Source: Synanceia verrucosa (taxonomy: Eukaryota > Chordata > Actinopteri > Perciformes > Synanceiidae). Taken from it: DNA of 64,000 nucleotides. Shown in pieces: positions 50,314 through 60,785 of this stretch; the first letter of the stretch is position 1, and the number at the start of each line of letters is the position of its first letter. Made by a program: the position numbers and the translations under genes. The stretch is from contig CM056553.1 in the NCBI GenBank assembly GCA_029721515.1, positions 7,322,349 through 7,386,348 of the forward strand. The letters run 5' to 3'. A model generated the notes under the pieces. The model was given only the letters and a program-made list of their open reading frames with translations, had not been told where the DNA came from and searched no databases.

Positions 50314-53300
50314 CTGCAGGAAAGGGAAAGAGAAGCAACATCAACCACTGAGTCCCAGAAATTTTAGCCTACAAATATTCAGAGAATATCTCTGTTCTGA
50401 ATGTTAGCAATGCTAATATCACTGAAGAAGGATCATAAGACAGATGATCAGCATGTGAGGACTTTATTTTACCTCTCTCCTGCTCAGAGTTACGGATGGA
50501 AGGAAATCATTCTCCATTCTGTCCATCGCTCGAACAATCTCCTCAAACACCTTTTTGTGCCGCTGATCATTTACTACCTTAACCTTTATACAAACACACA
50601 GGTCATTAATCAGAATTAATAGCTGTGCTTGTTCATGTTTCAACCAAAAGCAGTCAGTTGTTTTTTGTTTTTGTTTTTTGACAACATCTTCAGCTTCTTA
50701 CCCCTACACTGAAGAGAGCGCTGACAGGCTTGTGGTCACTAGTTTGCAGATCCATATGACTCCGGTATTTAAGCTGCCTGACATTGTTGCCTCTCCACAA
50801 GATTCTGTCACACCAAGCCGGAACACGGCACTTCCCACTGCAGGAAACAGCCACAGTTTTAGAGGCAGAGTTCAGACATCGGACAAAGAGAGAGAACTGC
50901 TGACTCTGCATTAGTGTAATGATAAAGCTCTTCCTTACTGACAAAATTTAATCAGGATTCCACAGAAGAGAAAAACAGAATCCTGGAGTGGGTTAGCAAG
51001 ATACATTCCAGGGATATGTTTTTACCTTGAGTCCCATCGATCTGTTTTGGGGTCGTACTTGTACGTTGGAATGAAGTTGATCTCTCCCTCCATGAAGTCT
51101 GCGAAGGCTCTCTTCGTCTGCCGCTGAATGTTCAGCTACACAATGAAAAGAGGCAACATTTGAAAGCTTTTATCAGTGAAGGAGTCAAAATCTTTAATTG
51201 AACACTGGTAAGAATAAATACAAACTATTCAAATGCCACTTGCAGCAAACTATAGAAACAGAGGCAGAGACGGGGGCTTTTTTTGTCCCTCATAATTATC
51301 ACAACCGCCAATATTTTTAAAGCCTGTGCCAATAGTTTGTGTTTTCAAAGTGATTGTGAGTTTTCCTTCATCAGCCTCTTACCTGATCAACTTCATGAAG
51401 CTTTTTTAGCTCATTCTGAGAAATGAGCTGTTTGACCTCAGCAGCATCGTACATGAACAGACGATAGTTTAAATCCCCAAGCCAGATTACTACACTGAAA
51501 CACAGAGACAGAGTTAGCTTTGAACAACAGAATTACAATAACAAATCCTGTCAAAGAGGATCAATTTAGTGCTGCAAAATGCTGAAAAAGAATTTGCACC
51601 ACCAATGTGTAAACGTGGGTGTAAAATCTGCACATTAATTCAATATTCTCACTCTAGACATGAACAACTCACTCGTGCTTAACAATACTGAGAGGGGGGT
51701 GGTCCAGTAAATGGAAGGTCATGCGGGCACAGATGTCTTTATAATCCTGGTTGCGGCGCTCAAATTCTTCCACGTGTGCTGCTAGATGGGAGTTGACAAT
51801 ACAGAAGCTAGTGTTGTGGAAAACAAACCTCACAGCCACACCTCCTTTATTCCCCTGTTAAAAAAAATAACATAAAATTAAAAAAAAAAAAAAAAAAAAA
51901 AACATCAGACTGCCAGTTCGACAGTTTAACAGCCCCTTGTTTTCATGTCTAATATAAAATAAATATTGAAAGTATACTTTGTAGTTAACAGGGTCTTTTA
52001 AAAGCGTTCTATGATATCTGGTGGACATAAAGTAAATAAAGTCACAGAACATGGCATTCATGTTTAATGCAGCATGGTTAGCATTTTTGTGTATCACTTT
52101 GTGTATTTTGAGTCAGTTCTGAGTTTAGTGTGAACAAACCATTTTTCCCATGATTCCTGTCCCCACATGCTCTGCAGCCACTTCTTTTATGTGATTTTTA
52201 TGAGTCTTTTTGACAAACACCACGAGCATCATCCCAACGAGTCGTATGATTCGAACCTGTAGACAAGCAAGTTGACAAACTAATTCATCAGCCTGACAGG
52301 GCATTTGTTATCATTTCAAGACACTTATAAATGTGGAGGAGTTGAATAGTCTTTTTTCTACTGACCCTCTTGTACTTGGCTTTTGGGTGCAAGCTCCTCT
52401 CCACAGCTTCCACCCACAGCTGCTCCTTGGACGAGTCCATGTAGAAGAAAGCTTCAGTGCTCAGGTCCAATTCTTGAAAACTACAGTTGAAAACCATTCA
52501 CAATATTATTGGATATTAGTAAAGCAAAATCAGAAGATGATGTGCATTACTCAACAGTCAGAAAAAGTTCTGGATGATAAATCCTCACTGACCCCAGAGC
52601 GTAAATATCAGGAGGTTCTGTGTCACAGCAGAGCCATGGCTCAAGGCTGCTGTCTGGAGGCTGGCCGTTCACATTCCACGTTCCCGTGAAAAACCTACAG
52701 AAAAAAACAGTAGTTATGTGCAGTGTGGGATGTCTTAGATTATCACATTTTTAAACATTTTAAAACAACACAGTTAACAAAAGAATTAAGTAAGTAGAAT
52801 AAAGACGCTCCTCTCACCTGAAGTTCTGGATGTCCACATACTCATTCTCCTTCTTACCCAGGCGGTGCTTGATGAGGTACTCTCTTTGCCCTGCCTGGCT
52901 GGAGAACATGGCCTGTCTCATGGTGTTGGTGGTGGGGCTGTCACTCCAAGATGAAGGCCTGTCCGTACGGTCAAACCCTGACCTAAAACTACTGGAATAG
53001 AAATGCAAGTATTATTTTGCAATCAAAAGTGTTTTAACTGATACAGTAAGCCATTTTGCAGTAAAGTTGACACGGTGTCATGAAAGGTCAGTTTACTCTG
53101 GTTTAGAGTTGTCTTTGGCCTGTAGGGAGACAACTCTGTCTTTCGGGACTGGTGGAGGAGGCAGAGGATTGGATAGAGTGTAGGAGGCTTTGCGAGGAGG
53201 TAGAGGGGGAACCGGAGGAGGCTCCCTAGCAGCAACTATGCGATTCTGGTGGTTCTTCTTTTCCTCCACTTTGAGAGCATGGTTGAAGTTGTCCTCAAAG

Positions 53301-56300
53301 CCAAAGTCTGAGGCAAGTGATTGAACTGGGTCTTCAGAAACAGCAAGTTCAAAATCAGAGGATTCAATCCGACAGCAACAGAAATTTGAAATTTGGAAAA
53401 CAAATGGTAAAACATATGGTAGGTTTTCAAATCTGTTTTCAAAGTAGCAACCATTTATTTCTGAAATTACCTGCAGTGGTCTGATTTGTAGCCCTGCTAT
53501 TGTTGAGGGTGGGAGGCAGCGTACTGGTAGATTTGGGTGGGTTGACTCCAGAACCCACAGAGTTAGCCGTCTTGTTTTCTCTTTGTGGTGGGATGGGGAC
53601 TGTACCTCTCAGGGCTGCTGGTGTTAGGGGCTCCATTTTTTGGGTTTTTGCAAGTTTGGATTGAACTGAGAAAATGACAAAGCACTGTCAGAAGAAGGCA
53701 CACAATGATCCACACTCAACACAACCTCATTCAAGCAGAAAGAGCATCTTTCCAAGGAAAAAATAGACAAACATAAAATGCTGTAGCTGTCTCAAAATAG
53801 AAGCTGAAATGTTCTATACAACTTTGATTTTACTTGAGTGATTTCATATCCTGTTTCAGCTGACCACACTGAGAGTAAATATGAACACAGATAAAAAGAA
53901 GCCAACACCCACAAGCACAATGTTGTCAAGTAGAGCATAGCAATTTAACAAAGGCTTGTTGATATCGAGAGAAAGAAGACACTGCTCTGCTGTAGTATTA
54001 CTAACTACTAATGCAATTATGAACTAGGGAATGAAAGCAAATGATAGCCACAATGAAACTAGATGAACCTGTTCTGAGTATACAGATAATAACAGCTGCC
54101 CGACAAGGATCCAGCCTCATAAATCCTCCCAGGGAGTTAGTGAGGTGGCAATTAAAACATGTATTTGAAATATATTTAAAAGCCAGAGTTTACATTCCCA
54201 TCAGAACACATAAAAAATTTCAAACTTGCATAATCATTGATAAAAAAAGTTCAAGACTAAAACGCAGTGTTGCAACTAACGATTATTTCGAAAAATACTA
54301 ATCTATCGATTATTTAAACGATGAGTCGACTAATCTATTGACTAGCTTAATGATTACTTGACTAATAGGATTATGAAGTGTACACCTGTTCAGTAGTTCT
54401 TATTTAGGCTTTTAAATTCAGCTTGAGGTTGTTTTAGGCATGTTCTAAATAAAACCAATAAAGTTGACTACAATCCTTCAGAAATATTTATGAACCGTGC
54501 TGCTACAACAGTAAAAATGTCTATTAAACTTTTGTCCATTTAACTCTTAAGTGCCATTGACATATTTGTACGTCATTTAATATCCAACGCTTAAGGGCAC
54601 TCTCACACAGCCTGTGTGTAATATTGGGGCTTCTGGGATTTGTAGTCATGAGATAAAGAGATGGTATATGCCATAGAGTTCAAAGCAGGAAGTGGAGACG
54701 ATCGCGATTCGAGAGCACTTTTTCACGAAAGTGAAACTGGCCTCTACGCTCCTCCAGATAAAACAAGATTGGAAAAAGGTAAAAACAATTGTTTGTTTTC
54801 ATGATGAAATAGAGTATCTTTTGTTTTCAGAGTCACAGTACAAAATATTCTATGGGTCAAAATGGCCAAAAACACTGGCACTTTCATTTTTATAAAACAG
54901 TCTCTGACTTGGAGCTTGGAAATCCTGACATTCCTGTACAACTTCAACGTAACAACATATTCGTACTTTGTGATATCTAAAAAAAAAAAAGTTATGAAGG
55001 TTTGCTTATTTATTTGGGGAGTATGAGTAAAACATAAACGTTAGCACAATGATGAATGACGTAAGCTTCAGGCAACTGTAAAAGGTTGATCTGATTTCAA
55101 CAATGGCAGCCAAGTGACTCTCTAAACCTGTGTGTGGGCGGTGAGACTACACAGGAAATCAATGAGTGTTGTAATCCACCCTCGAGGAATAAATGTTAGA
55201 TGAGTGATTAAATAATTAATCTTCAGCTGCTCCACACTACTGACAGACAGTGACGTCTTACCTTGTTGCTGAGCACTTTTCACCTGTGTGAGGAAAGTCT
55301 GAGTCCGATCATCATCCTCAAGTTCCAACAGCAGCTCTGGAGCTTTTTCTCCTTTGATTCGTATCCTAACACAGGCTGGAGAGGGGCACAGAAAACACAC
55401 ACAGACACACATGCTGACACCTTTAAACTTTGCTTAGTTTTCTAGACAATCTGCATTTCTAATGTGCTTGCAAAGTAATTTAATAGTGAACCAGCATTCT
55501 TTCAGAGAGCCCTGGTAACCCATGACCAGCGTCTGCTGCTAAATAAAGGATGTTTGGCTGAAGGCATGCTCTAAAACCATGGCTGTGTTGCAACATATGC
55601 CATGTTTTAGCTCTCTTTTGTTCCCAGAACACAGAGCCGTTTTGTTCTCGTTGGTTTGCTTGAAGGACCAAAACAACATATTTTCTGCATAATCTCTAAT
55701 CTGAAGAGATGTAAAACATACTTACATGCTACTGAGAAGTTAATAAGAAGAGCCTCTTCACCTTCTGAAATGAAAAAGGAAAGAGAGCTTAAATGGCGCC
55801 CGTGCAGTTCAAAGGTCTGCTGTGGGAGTAAACCAGAGGTGTTATAAATTATTTCAAACGACTCAAGTTGTCATTGGCTGTTTTCAAATTTTGTCTTCCA
55901 AGTGCAAAGGAAATGCTCCCTGAACTTTCACAACACTGTGTCGCAACTCTGAGGAAACAGTAACACTATTATGCACTACTACGGTTCAGGAATGTGAGGT
56001 GACATGTTGCATATATTGGACAGGAATTAACAGATAAAATCAAGAACAGTGTGCAGCAGTTGAATTTGATGTTGAGGACAAATGAAAAGTCACATACCTC
56101 GCACAACTTCAAAATTACCATTGATAGGTATGGACAGCTGAGCCACTGGTCGAGACACAACAGCATCAGGGGTGGCCAAAACACGTAATCTGGATAAGAA
56201 CAGCACAGTTCCACTTAAACACTGTGATGCTTTAAAATAATTTGAGATTATTAATACATTCATTTAGCAACAATTTGACATTTATTCTCATAACAGGCAT

Positions 56301-58457
56301 TTTCTTGCAATCAAAATTCTTACGTTGAATTAATAGTTTCATGCACTGAACATTTGACATGATGCAATATGGGTAAACATGCAATTAGGATTAGATTATA
56401 ATCAGGAAGTGATTAAATTGTGAATTAAGTATTCACCAGAATCTGAAATATTCATGCAAACATGCAAACGCCTCATTTTGTATAATGTGCAGTTCAGCTG
56501 CTTCAGCTGAATAAGTAAACAATCAACTAAAAAGTTCTACATCAGTCAGAGGAGCTAAGCTTTGAGTCATTAAATATCAATATAAGGGGTAAATGTAGCC
56601 ATGGTCATATTTCACTTTCTAACAAAGGCTAACAGCCAGGGTCAAGCAGCTCGCTGGGCACTGCCCACACTTCCCCTTCACTTCACACAATGTGTGATTA
56701 CTGGTAATGATTCAGCCCTGGTGAGTCAGAGGAACTTGCAGTTCTCCTGAGGTCTGCAGGGGCGCCTCTGAACTGAAAAACTACATGCCAATCAACACTG
56801 GACCTCCTCCAGGATGTGGAAAAAAATAACAACACATCTTACAAAACATTTCACCAACTATGTGAAATCAGCATTAAGATTTAATTTTTTTTGTTTTAAT
56901 TATTCGTAATTTATTACTGTAAGAGTTCTGGGATGTTCATGCAGCAACTTGTTGTTTGTGCACTTTTCTGCATTGTCAATTTGAAATAATGTCCTGTTTT
57001 TGAATAAAGGGATGGAAATTAAAAAAAGTTTCTTTTTTTTCATCCAACTCATCGATTAATCGAAAAAATAATCAACCAATTAATCTTTTTAACTAATTAT
57101 TAAAATAATCATTAGTTGCAGCCCTACACATATCAATTTTTATTTTTGGGACAATAGTTTTTATCATCTGCATTCTTTATTGTCTTGTAAATAGTTGTTT
57201 TCAGTTGCAAAATAGTATTTATGCATCATTGGCAAAGTCTGCTACAGGAAAAAAAAACTATACCAAACTTAAATGAGATACTTAATCAACAATACAAAGA
57301 AAAAGTCTCAAAGATGAACATAAAACACTTCAGTTTTGACTAAACCCAAACATTATGAGATCCGCGCTGGTGTTTAAAGTAGGGATGTTGCACCGTCATG
57401 TACTGTCTCTGTTATTCTGTTCCCCTTGTGCTAACAAAGTCACACTGGTGGGAATCATACATAAACCTGTCATAGACTCTGTACAGCACGATATCAAACC
57501 CTGACAGCACCTGGTCACTCTTCAGTAGAGTGTTGAGGTTTTAACACAGTTGCCCGAGGACAGAGCATGGGTGCCCATGTGAGTCTCATTACAAACGACG
57601 ACTAAGCGGAGGAATTCTGGATAGTGAGCAGAGTGCTGGTCAGTGTAATTGTTTTCTCTGTCATGCCAGTCATCCACAGCAACAAACTTCTACAAACACA
57701 AGCAGCGCTGATCATTTAAAACACCCACAACACCCCACTGTTGTGTAGCAACATCAGAATCAGGTTTATTGGCCATGTATGTGTGCACACATGAGGAATT
57801 TTTTTTTTATTTTTTTTTTTTTACATGTTTTTGATATGATGGATGTATTAGGGCCCTGCAATGAACTGGCGACTTGTCCAGGGTGTACCCTGCCTTTCGC
57901 CCTATGGGATACACCTGGGATAGACTCCAGCCCCTTCCTGCGACCATAAGTGGTTGATAAAATGGATGGACGGACGGATAGATGGATTATATTAGAAGAC
58001 ATCTTGATATTATCTTGATATGAGTAAATTTACACACTGAAAGCCATGTTTGGCCTGAAAAGCATCACAGTTATTCATTGCAAGTCAATCATAGTCAATT
58101 CCCTAGTAGCCAATTTTAGGGACCTGTCCATAAGACAACAACAAACTTCAAACACAGAAAATGCTATCAAAAACACAGATAACACACAAGCTAATAATGT
58201 ATTGGCTTTTTGAACATGTAAAACCTCTTGGTGTTCAGAACTGCTTCAAAACCACTAGATTAAACTACTGCCTTGACAAAAACACAAAGATTTTGAGTCA
58301 CTAGGTTCTCTGATACTTACATAAACTCTCCACTGCGCTCAATTAGTGACAGTAGTCTGACCTCCTTCTGGCCAGCCCTCAGCTCCTGACCTCTCACAGT
58401 GTGAGCATCACAATCAAGGAACTGTGTTGACTGAGGATGAGAATGATGCTTGGACAT
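43864..58457 (-). CDS. ocrl: Inositol polyphosphate 5-phosphatase OCRL
   Basis: OCRL removes the 5-phosphate of PI(4,5)P2 and PI(3,4,5)P3 on endosomes, trans-Golgi and clathrin-coated pits; human loss causes Lowe syndrome. Coding exons (all GT-AG, frame kept): 58457-58321, 56189-56098, 55764-55726, 55375-55262, 53665-53471, 53331-53097, 52991-52818, 52694-52593, 52480-52366, 52256-52140, 51854-51673, 51494-51383, 51135-51026, 50837-50702, 50583-50473, 50313-50148, 49950-49715, 49031-49008, 47423-47304, 46184-46100, 45813-45686, 45004-44893, 43988-43864 (2967 nt, 988 aa). Domains: PH about aa 25-125, Pro-rich linker 130-300, 5-phosphatase about 325-640, ASH about 645-790 with LIDL clathrin box, RhoGAP-like 800-988. 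SGKCRVPAWCDRILWRG, the clathrin box and the microexon favour OCRL over its paralogue INPP5B. It is about 90 aa longer than human OCRL, mostly in the linker. An alternative start at 59058 is discussed separately. Confidence 0.95.
46970..47195. repeat. Third copy of the 11.8-kb dispersed repeat
   Basis: TGGAAAACATTGCTCCTAAT, CACCAGAACGAAAAAC and CTGTAGCATCACCAGTTTC match, in inverted or direct sense, the two arms at 11800-12135. It lies in the ocrl intron between the exons at 47304 and 46184. Confidence 0.55.
48545..48800. repeat. Teleost dispersed repeat in ocrl intron
   Basis: AGCTTAGTTTAACACAAAGA followed by ACAGCTAGCCTGGCTCTGTC matches the family at 36745-37210. Confidence 0.5.
49008..49031 (-). 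CDS. ocrl: ocrl 24-nt microexon beside the clathrin box
   Basis: The exon encodes GEDSYMEK between acceptor tttctcag and donor gtaaaa. The previous exon ends LIDL and the next begins EKSKVS; both junctions are phase 0, so inclusion gives LIDLGEDSYMEKEKS and skipping gives LIDLEKS. Human OCRL has the corresponding alternative exon 18a (EDSFLEKE), whose inclusion strengthens clathrin binding. Both isoforms are therefore possible here. Confidence 0.9.
50473..52991 (-). CDS. ocrl: ocrl 5-phosphatase catalytic exons (coding exons 7-15)
   Basis: Exons from 52991 to 50473 encode about aa 271-657. Conserved blocks appear in order: FFTGTWNVNGQ, LGFQELDLSTEAFF, VGTGIMGKMGNKGG, CIVNSHLAAHVEEFERRNQD, VIWLGDLNYR, PTYKYD, PAWCDRILWRG and TSDHKPVSALF. 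These hold the metal-binding Asn/Glu, the catalytic Asp/His and the substrate-binding residues of the Mg-dependent inositol 5-phosphatase fold; none is missing, so the enzyme should be active. Confidence 0.95.
51877..51902. repeat. A-run (T-run on ocrl sense strand)
   Basis: About 26 uninterrupted A on the + strand, 23 nt upstream (sense) of the acceptor for the ocrl exon at 51854-51673. It is likely a retroelement tail, and it extends the polypyrimidine tract. Confidence 0.85.
53097..53665 (-). CDS. ocrl: ocrl linker exons (coding exons 5-6), proline-rich
   Basis: Exons 53665-53471 and 53331-53097 encode about aa 128-271, rich in Pro, Ser, Thr and Asn, with PPVPPLPP and LPPPPVP, potential SH3-binding runs. 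The stretch FGFEDNF corresponds to LGFEDNF in human OCRL and anchors the alignment. The linker is longer than in human and accounts for most of the extra length. Exon 6 begins after ctgaag, a weak acceptor. Confidence 0.85.
54262..54365 (+). repeat. hAT-like repeat end in ocrl intron
   Basis: Begins GTGTTGCAACTAACGATTAT and continues with repeated TCGATTATTT and GATGAGTCGACTAATC. The same terminal motif is inverted at 57036-57127. Together they flank three ocrl coding exons, so they are either two insertions or the ends of a large old element. Confidence 0.6.
54540..54895 (+). mobile_element. Second copy of piggyBac-type MITE, right end lost
   Basis: TTAA (54540-54543) followed by CTCTTAAGTGCCATTGAC starts the copy. 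The body shares GGGCTTCTGGGA, GTAGTCATGAGATAAAGAGA, AAAGCAGGAAGTGGAGA and TTTTCATGATGAAATAGAG with the 9272-9683 element. The right terminal repeat is degraded to ACTGGCACTTTCA. Confidence 0.65.
55262..58457 (-). CDS. ocrl: ocrl PH-domain exons (coding exons 1-4)
   Basis: Exons 58457-58321, 56189-56098, 55764-55726 and 55375-55262 encode about aa 1-128. Motifs such as LLSLIERSGEF, IPINGNFEVV, EGEEALLINF and CVRIRIKG align with the human OCRL PH domain (IPINSHFRCV, EAEETLLIDI, CKIRVQG). The human PH-domain loop carries a first clathrin box, LIDIA; here the place reads LINFS, so the acidic residue is lost. The PH domain lacks an obvious basic phosphoinositide-binding pocket, as in human. Confidence 0.9.
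57036..57127 (-). repeat. Inverted hAT-like repeat end in ocrl intron
   Basis: Reads ATCGATTAATCGAAAAAATA and ends AATCATTAGTTGCAGCCCTA; the complement starts TAGGGCTGCAACTAATGATT, the same terminal motif as at 54262 but reversed. Confidence 0.6.
57855..57987 (+). repeat. LINE/SINE 3' tail in ocrl intron 1
   Basis: GCGACTTGTCCAGGGTGTAC, GGGATAGACTCCAGCCCC and a degenerate (ATGG)n end match the 19401-19511 copy. It follows a T-rich tract (about 57795-57822). Confidence 0.7.
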
Positions 58458-58789
58458 CACAAGCACTGAGTTGTTGATATGATTAGCCGCTGACAGGTGT
58501 TAGTATGCGTGTGGTTAGATTAGTATTTAGGGTGAGGTGATATCCGTGAGAAAAAGCCATGCTTACGGAACAATTAAAGGCAAATCAATGCGAAAAACGC
58601 AGACCAAAGGCAGAAAGCAGACAAAGGTGGGGTTAGTGGCAGCCGTTGTAACTTAAAATAAATCATGGCTAACATTATTCTCGTCAAGAACAAGTTTGCC
58701 TAAACTAATTAGCCAGTTAACTTAGATGAGACTTATCATGTTGGTGTGGTCAGTAGTGAAATGAAAAGCCATAAAAACAACCAGGTGAA

Positions 58790-59190
58790 CAAACTCACAC
58801 GAGTTAACCAGCTAACTAGCAAATACGGTTATATTGCTAAGTGCTAACTGTCAAGTTAGCCGAATTGCTAACGTTAAATGACGTTGCCTGACGTGAAGCA
58901 AAAGTTAGCCAACGAGCTAACGTTAAAGCAAACTGATAACACTCACACACAAAACGGTTGTAACTTAATTCAAAAAGGATATTGCCAAGCACTCCTCGTC
59001 GCATATCCCCCAAATGGCCTCCATTCTTACCGATATATGATAAATAGCAATTTATCATGGGCAAACGACTCTGTGTTGAATCAGTCCAGACACGGAGAGA
59101 GAAAGTTAAATCCCCACCCGGCACAGCGGCGGCGGCCTTCCGGGGTGACAGCTGTCCCAGCGGTTAGCTACTAATGCTAGTAGCGTGTTA
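58790..59190. promoter_or_regulatory. GCTAAC/GTTAGC motif cluster at ocrl 5' end
   Basis: Many copies of GCTAAC, GTTAGC and TAGC occur within 400 bp around the first ocrl exon (for example GCTAACGTTAAATGACG and CGAGCTAACGTTAAAG). Such islands are often seen at fish promoters and 5'UTRs; no bound factor is asserted. Confidence 0.4.
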
Positions 59191-59350
59191 GCCAGCGGTG
59201 GTTGTTGTTGCTGGAGGCAGAAATGTTCAACTGAGCCGACAAGTAGTATCCCGGTTAGTGTGCGCCAATCTTAAACAAAACCTTGAAGTGTCCGGCGTAT
59301 CTTCAGTCGTAGGGAGCAGGCTAGCCGGACTGCAGCGGACAATTGGTGAG
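59031..59350 (-). other. ocrl: ocrl first exon (5'UTR, possibly coding start)
   Basis: A strong donor, gtaaga, follows ATATATCG at 59031. The exon contains ATG at 59058, giving MINCYLSYI and a phase-1 end. Joined to either in-frame acceptor before the 58457 ATG (58465 after caactcag, or about 58495 after ctgtcag), the frame runs on without a stop, so translation might start here and add 12 or more residues. The 5' limit is approximate. Confidence 0.5.
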
Positions 59351-59460
59351 GAATAGGGTCCCTCCCTCCTCCTCCTCCTCCTCCGGTGCCTCTCACTTCA
59401 GCGACTCGCCTTCATCGTCTTGATCTTTAGGGGCGGTGGAAAAAGTGTGAGCCGCATAAC
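59200..59460 (-). promoter_or_regulatory. ocrl: ocrl promoter region (GC-rich, TATA-less)
   Basis: GC content rises sharply, with several CpGs, a CTCCTC pyrimidine run (about 59362-59384) and a GGGGCGG Sp1-type box at 59430-59436. No TATA box was seen. This fits the housekeeping promoter expected for ocrl. Confidence 0.5.
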
Positions 59461-59910
59461 GCCACCTACCGTCTCGGAGTGTGGACGAGAGCCTGGATCT
59501 CAGACTGAATGACTGAACAGAGATGCTGCTGCTTCTAAATCTGCAGCGTCATAATCTGGTAATAATTATTCCCAAATCAAACTGATAAAAAAAACAACAC
59601 ACCTCCACCTGCCCCATCACTCTGTGTGGCTCTGGGGTTCATCATCACCCAGGACCTCAAGCTGAACATCAGCTCCCACTGACAGGAGGGCTTACTCTGT
59701 GCATTCTGCTGTGGAACCAACGCTCCCAGGTGTTGACAAAGATGCACAGAGTGAGCCGTCTTGTCATCCAGCCTCTTTGATAGAGAGAAGAGGAAAACGC
59801 GCGCATGCGCATGGCGATATATCGAGGCAGGCAAGATGACCGAGGTCGTTTTCATTATATATATTTTCACCAGGGTTTGTTCATTGTTAATTTAGTGATT
59901 TGTTGTTTTG
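59461..59910. other. Spacer upstream of ocrl, possible LINE remnant
   Basis: The block at about 59600-59780 can be read as LGFIITQDLK-like on the + strand, faintly like the reverse-transcriptase C-terminal part of fish non-LTR elements, with stops. The assignment is weak. Nothing else was recognised. Confidence 0.25.
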
Positions 59911-59914
59911 CAGA

Positions 59915-60515
59915 ATAACTCAAAAAATTATAGATGGATTTTGATGAAATGTTCAGGATTGGTCGGAAGAGGTGGCCTGACTTAAAAGTGATTAATTTTT
60001 GGCGATGATCGGTTCCGATTCAAGGTCATCAAGGTCAAATGAAAGGTCACGCCATAGTAATGTATGGGAGATTTTGCATATTTCTGCAGCCAATCGTCAC
60101 CTAATTTGGTATATAAAATAATATAGGAATCCAGAAGTCACAGATTCAGTTGGGTCAAGATCAGTATAAGGTCAAGGTCACCAAGGTCAAATTTTAACCA
60201 CAATTTCATGCAGGAAGGAGCCAGAGCAATGCAACTGGTCTCAAAATATCTGGAATTCTCAAATTGTATTTGCAGAGTTTTACTGGTATTTTTTGGTATT
60301 TTTTAAAATTCAAATGTGACAAAATATGAAATAGAGAAAAAACATAAAAAGTAGATGATATTAATGTAAATACGTTATGTTAAATGTGGGTTTCAAGGTA
60401 CGTCAAAATCAACACATTAACTCTTAGGCGTTATGGACTTGCAGGAGTATATGCTCTCTCAGAATGCTGCCTTGACGGAGGTCTGCACTCTATGAGTGCT
60501 TTTCTAGTTTATCAT
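59915..60515 (+). repeat. Teleost dispersed repeat ('GAGTGCTTTTCTAGTT')
   Basis: It starts AATAACTCAAAAAATTATAG and GATTTTGATGAAATGTTCAG, carries tandem AAGGTCA half-sites (AAGGTCATCAAGGTCAAATG at about 60023 and a second block at about 60170), and ends CTTGACGGAGGTCTGCACTC then GAGTGCTTTTCTAGTT. This order is familiar from many fish genomes. The AAGGTCA repeats resemble nuclear-receptor half-sites, but they come with the repeat. Confidence 0.55.
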
Positions 60516-60785
60516 GCGATTAATTGATTCATTGATTGTCGTGACAGGCCTCCGCACCACATGTGATGTGTCATGGTGACTGGCCTGAAGTCGTTCAGCT
60601 CAACAGGATGTGGTTTCTTTGGGACTGGGACTGTGCAGGATTTTCCACAGCTGGGGAACCCTCCCCTGTCCCAAGCTCAGGTTGAATAAGAGTTGAAGGG
60701 TTTTGTATCAATAAGCTACTCTATGATATTAATGTGTGTAAATGGAAAGTTTATTCTCATGTTTCTGTTTTTTTCCTCACTGCAG

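Noticed and set aside
43864..58457. INPP5B instead of OCRL
   Set aside because: SGKCRVPAWCDRILWRG, LIDL clathrin box with microexon, and the LNDSQYCKPWLRAEP block match OCRL; INPP5B lacks the clathrin box.
59577..59870. 97-codon - strand frame upstream of ocrl
   Set aside because: No family features; the block may be a decayed non-LTR element read in the wrong strand.
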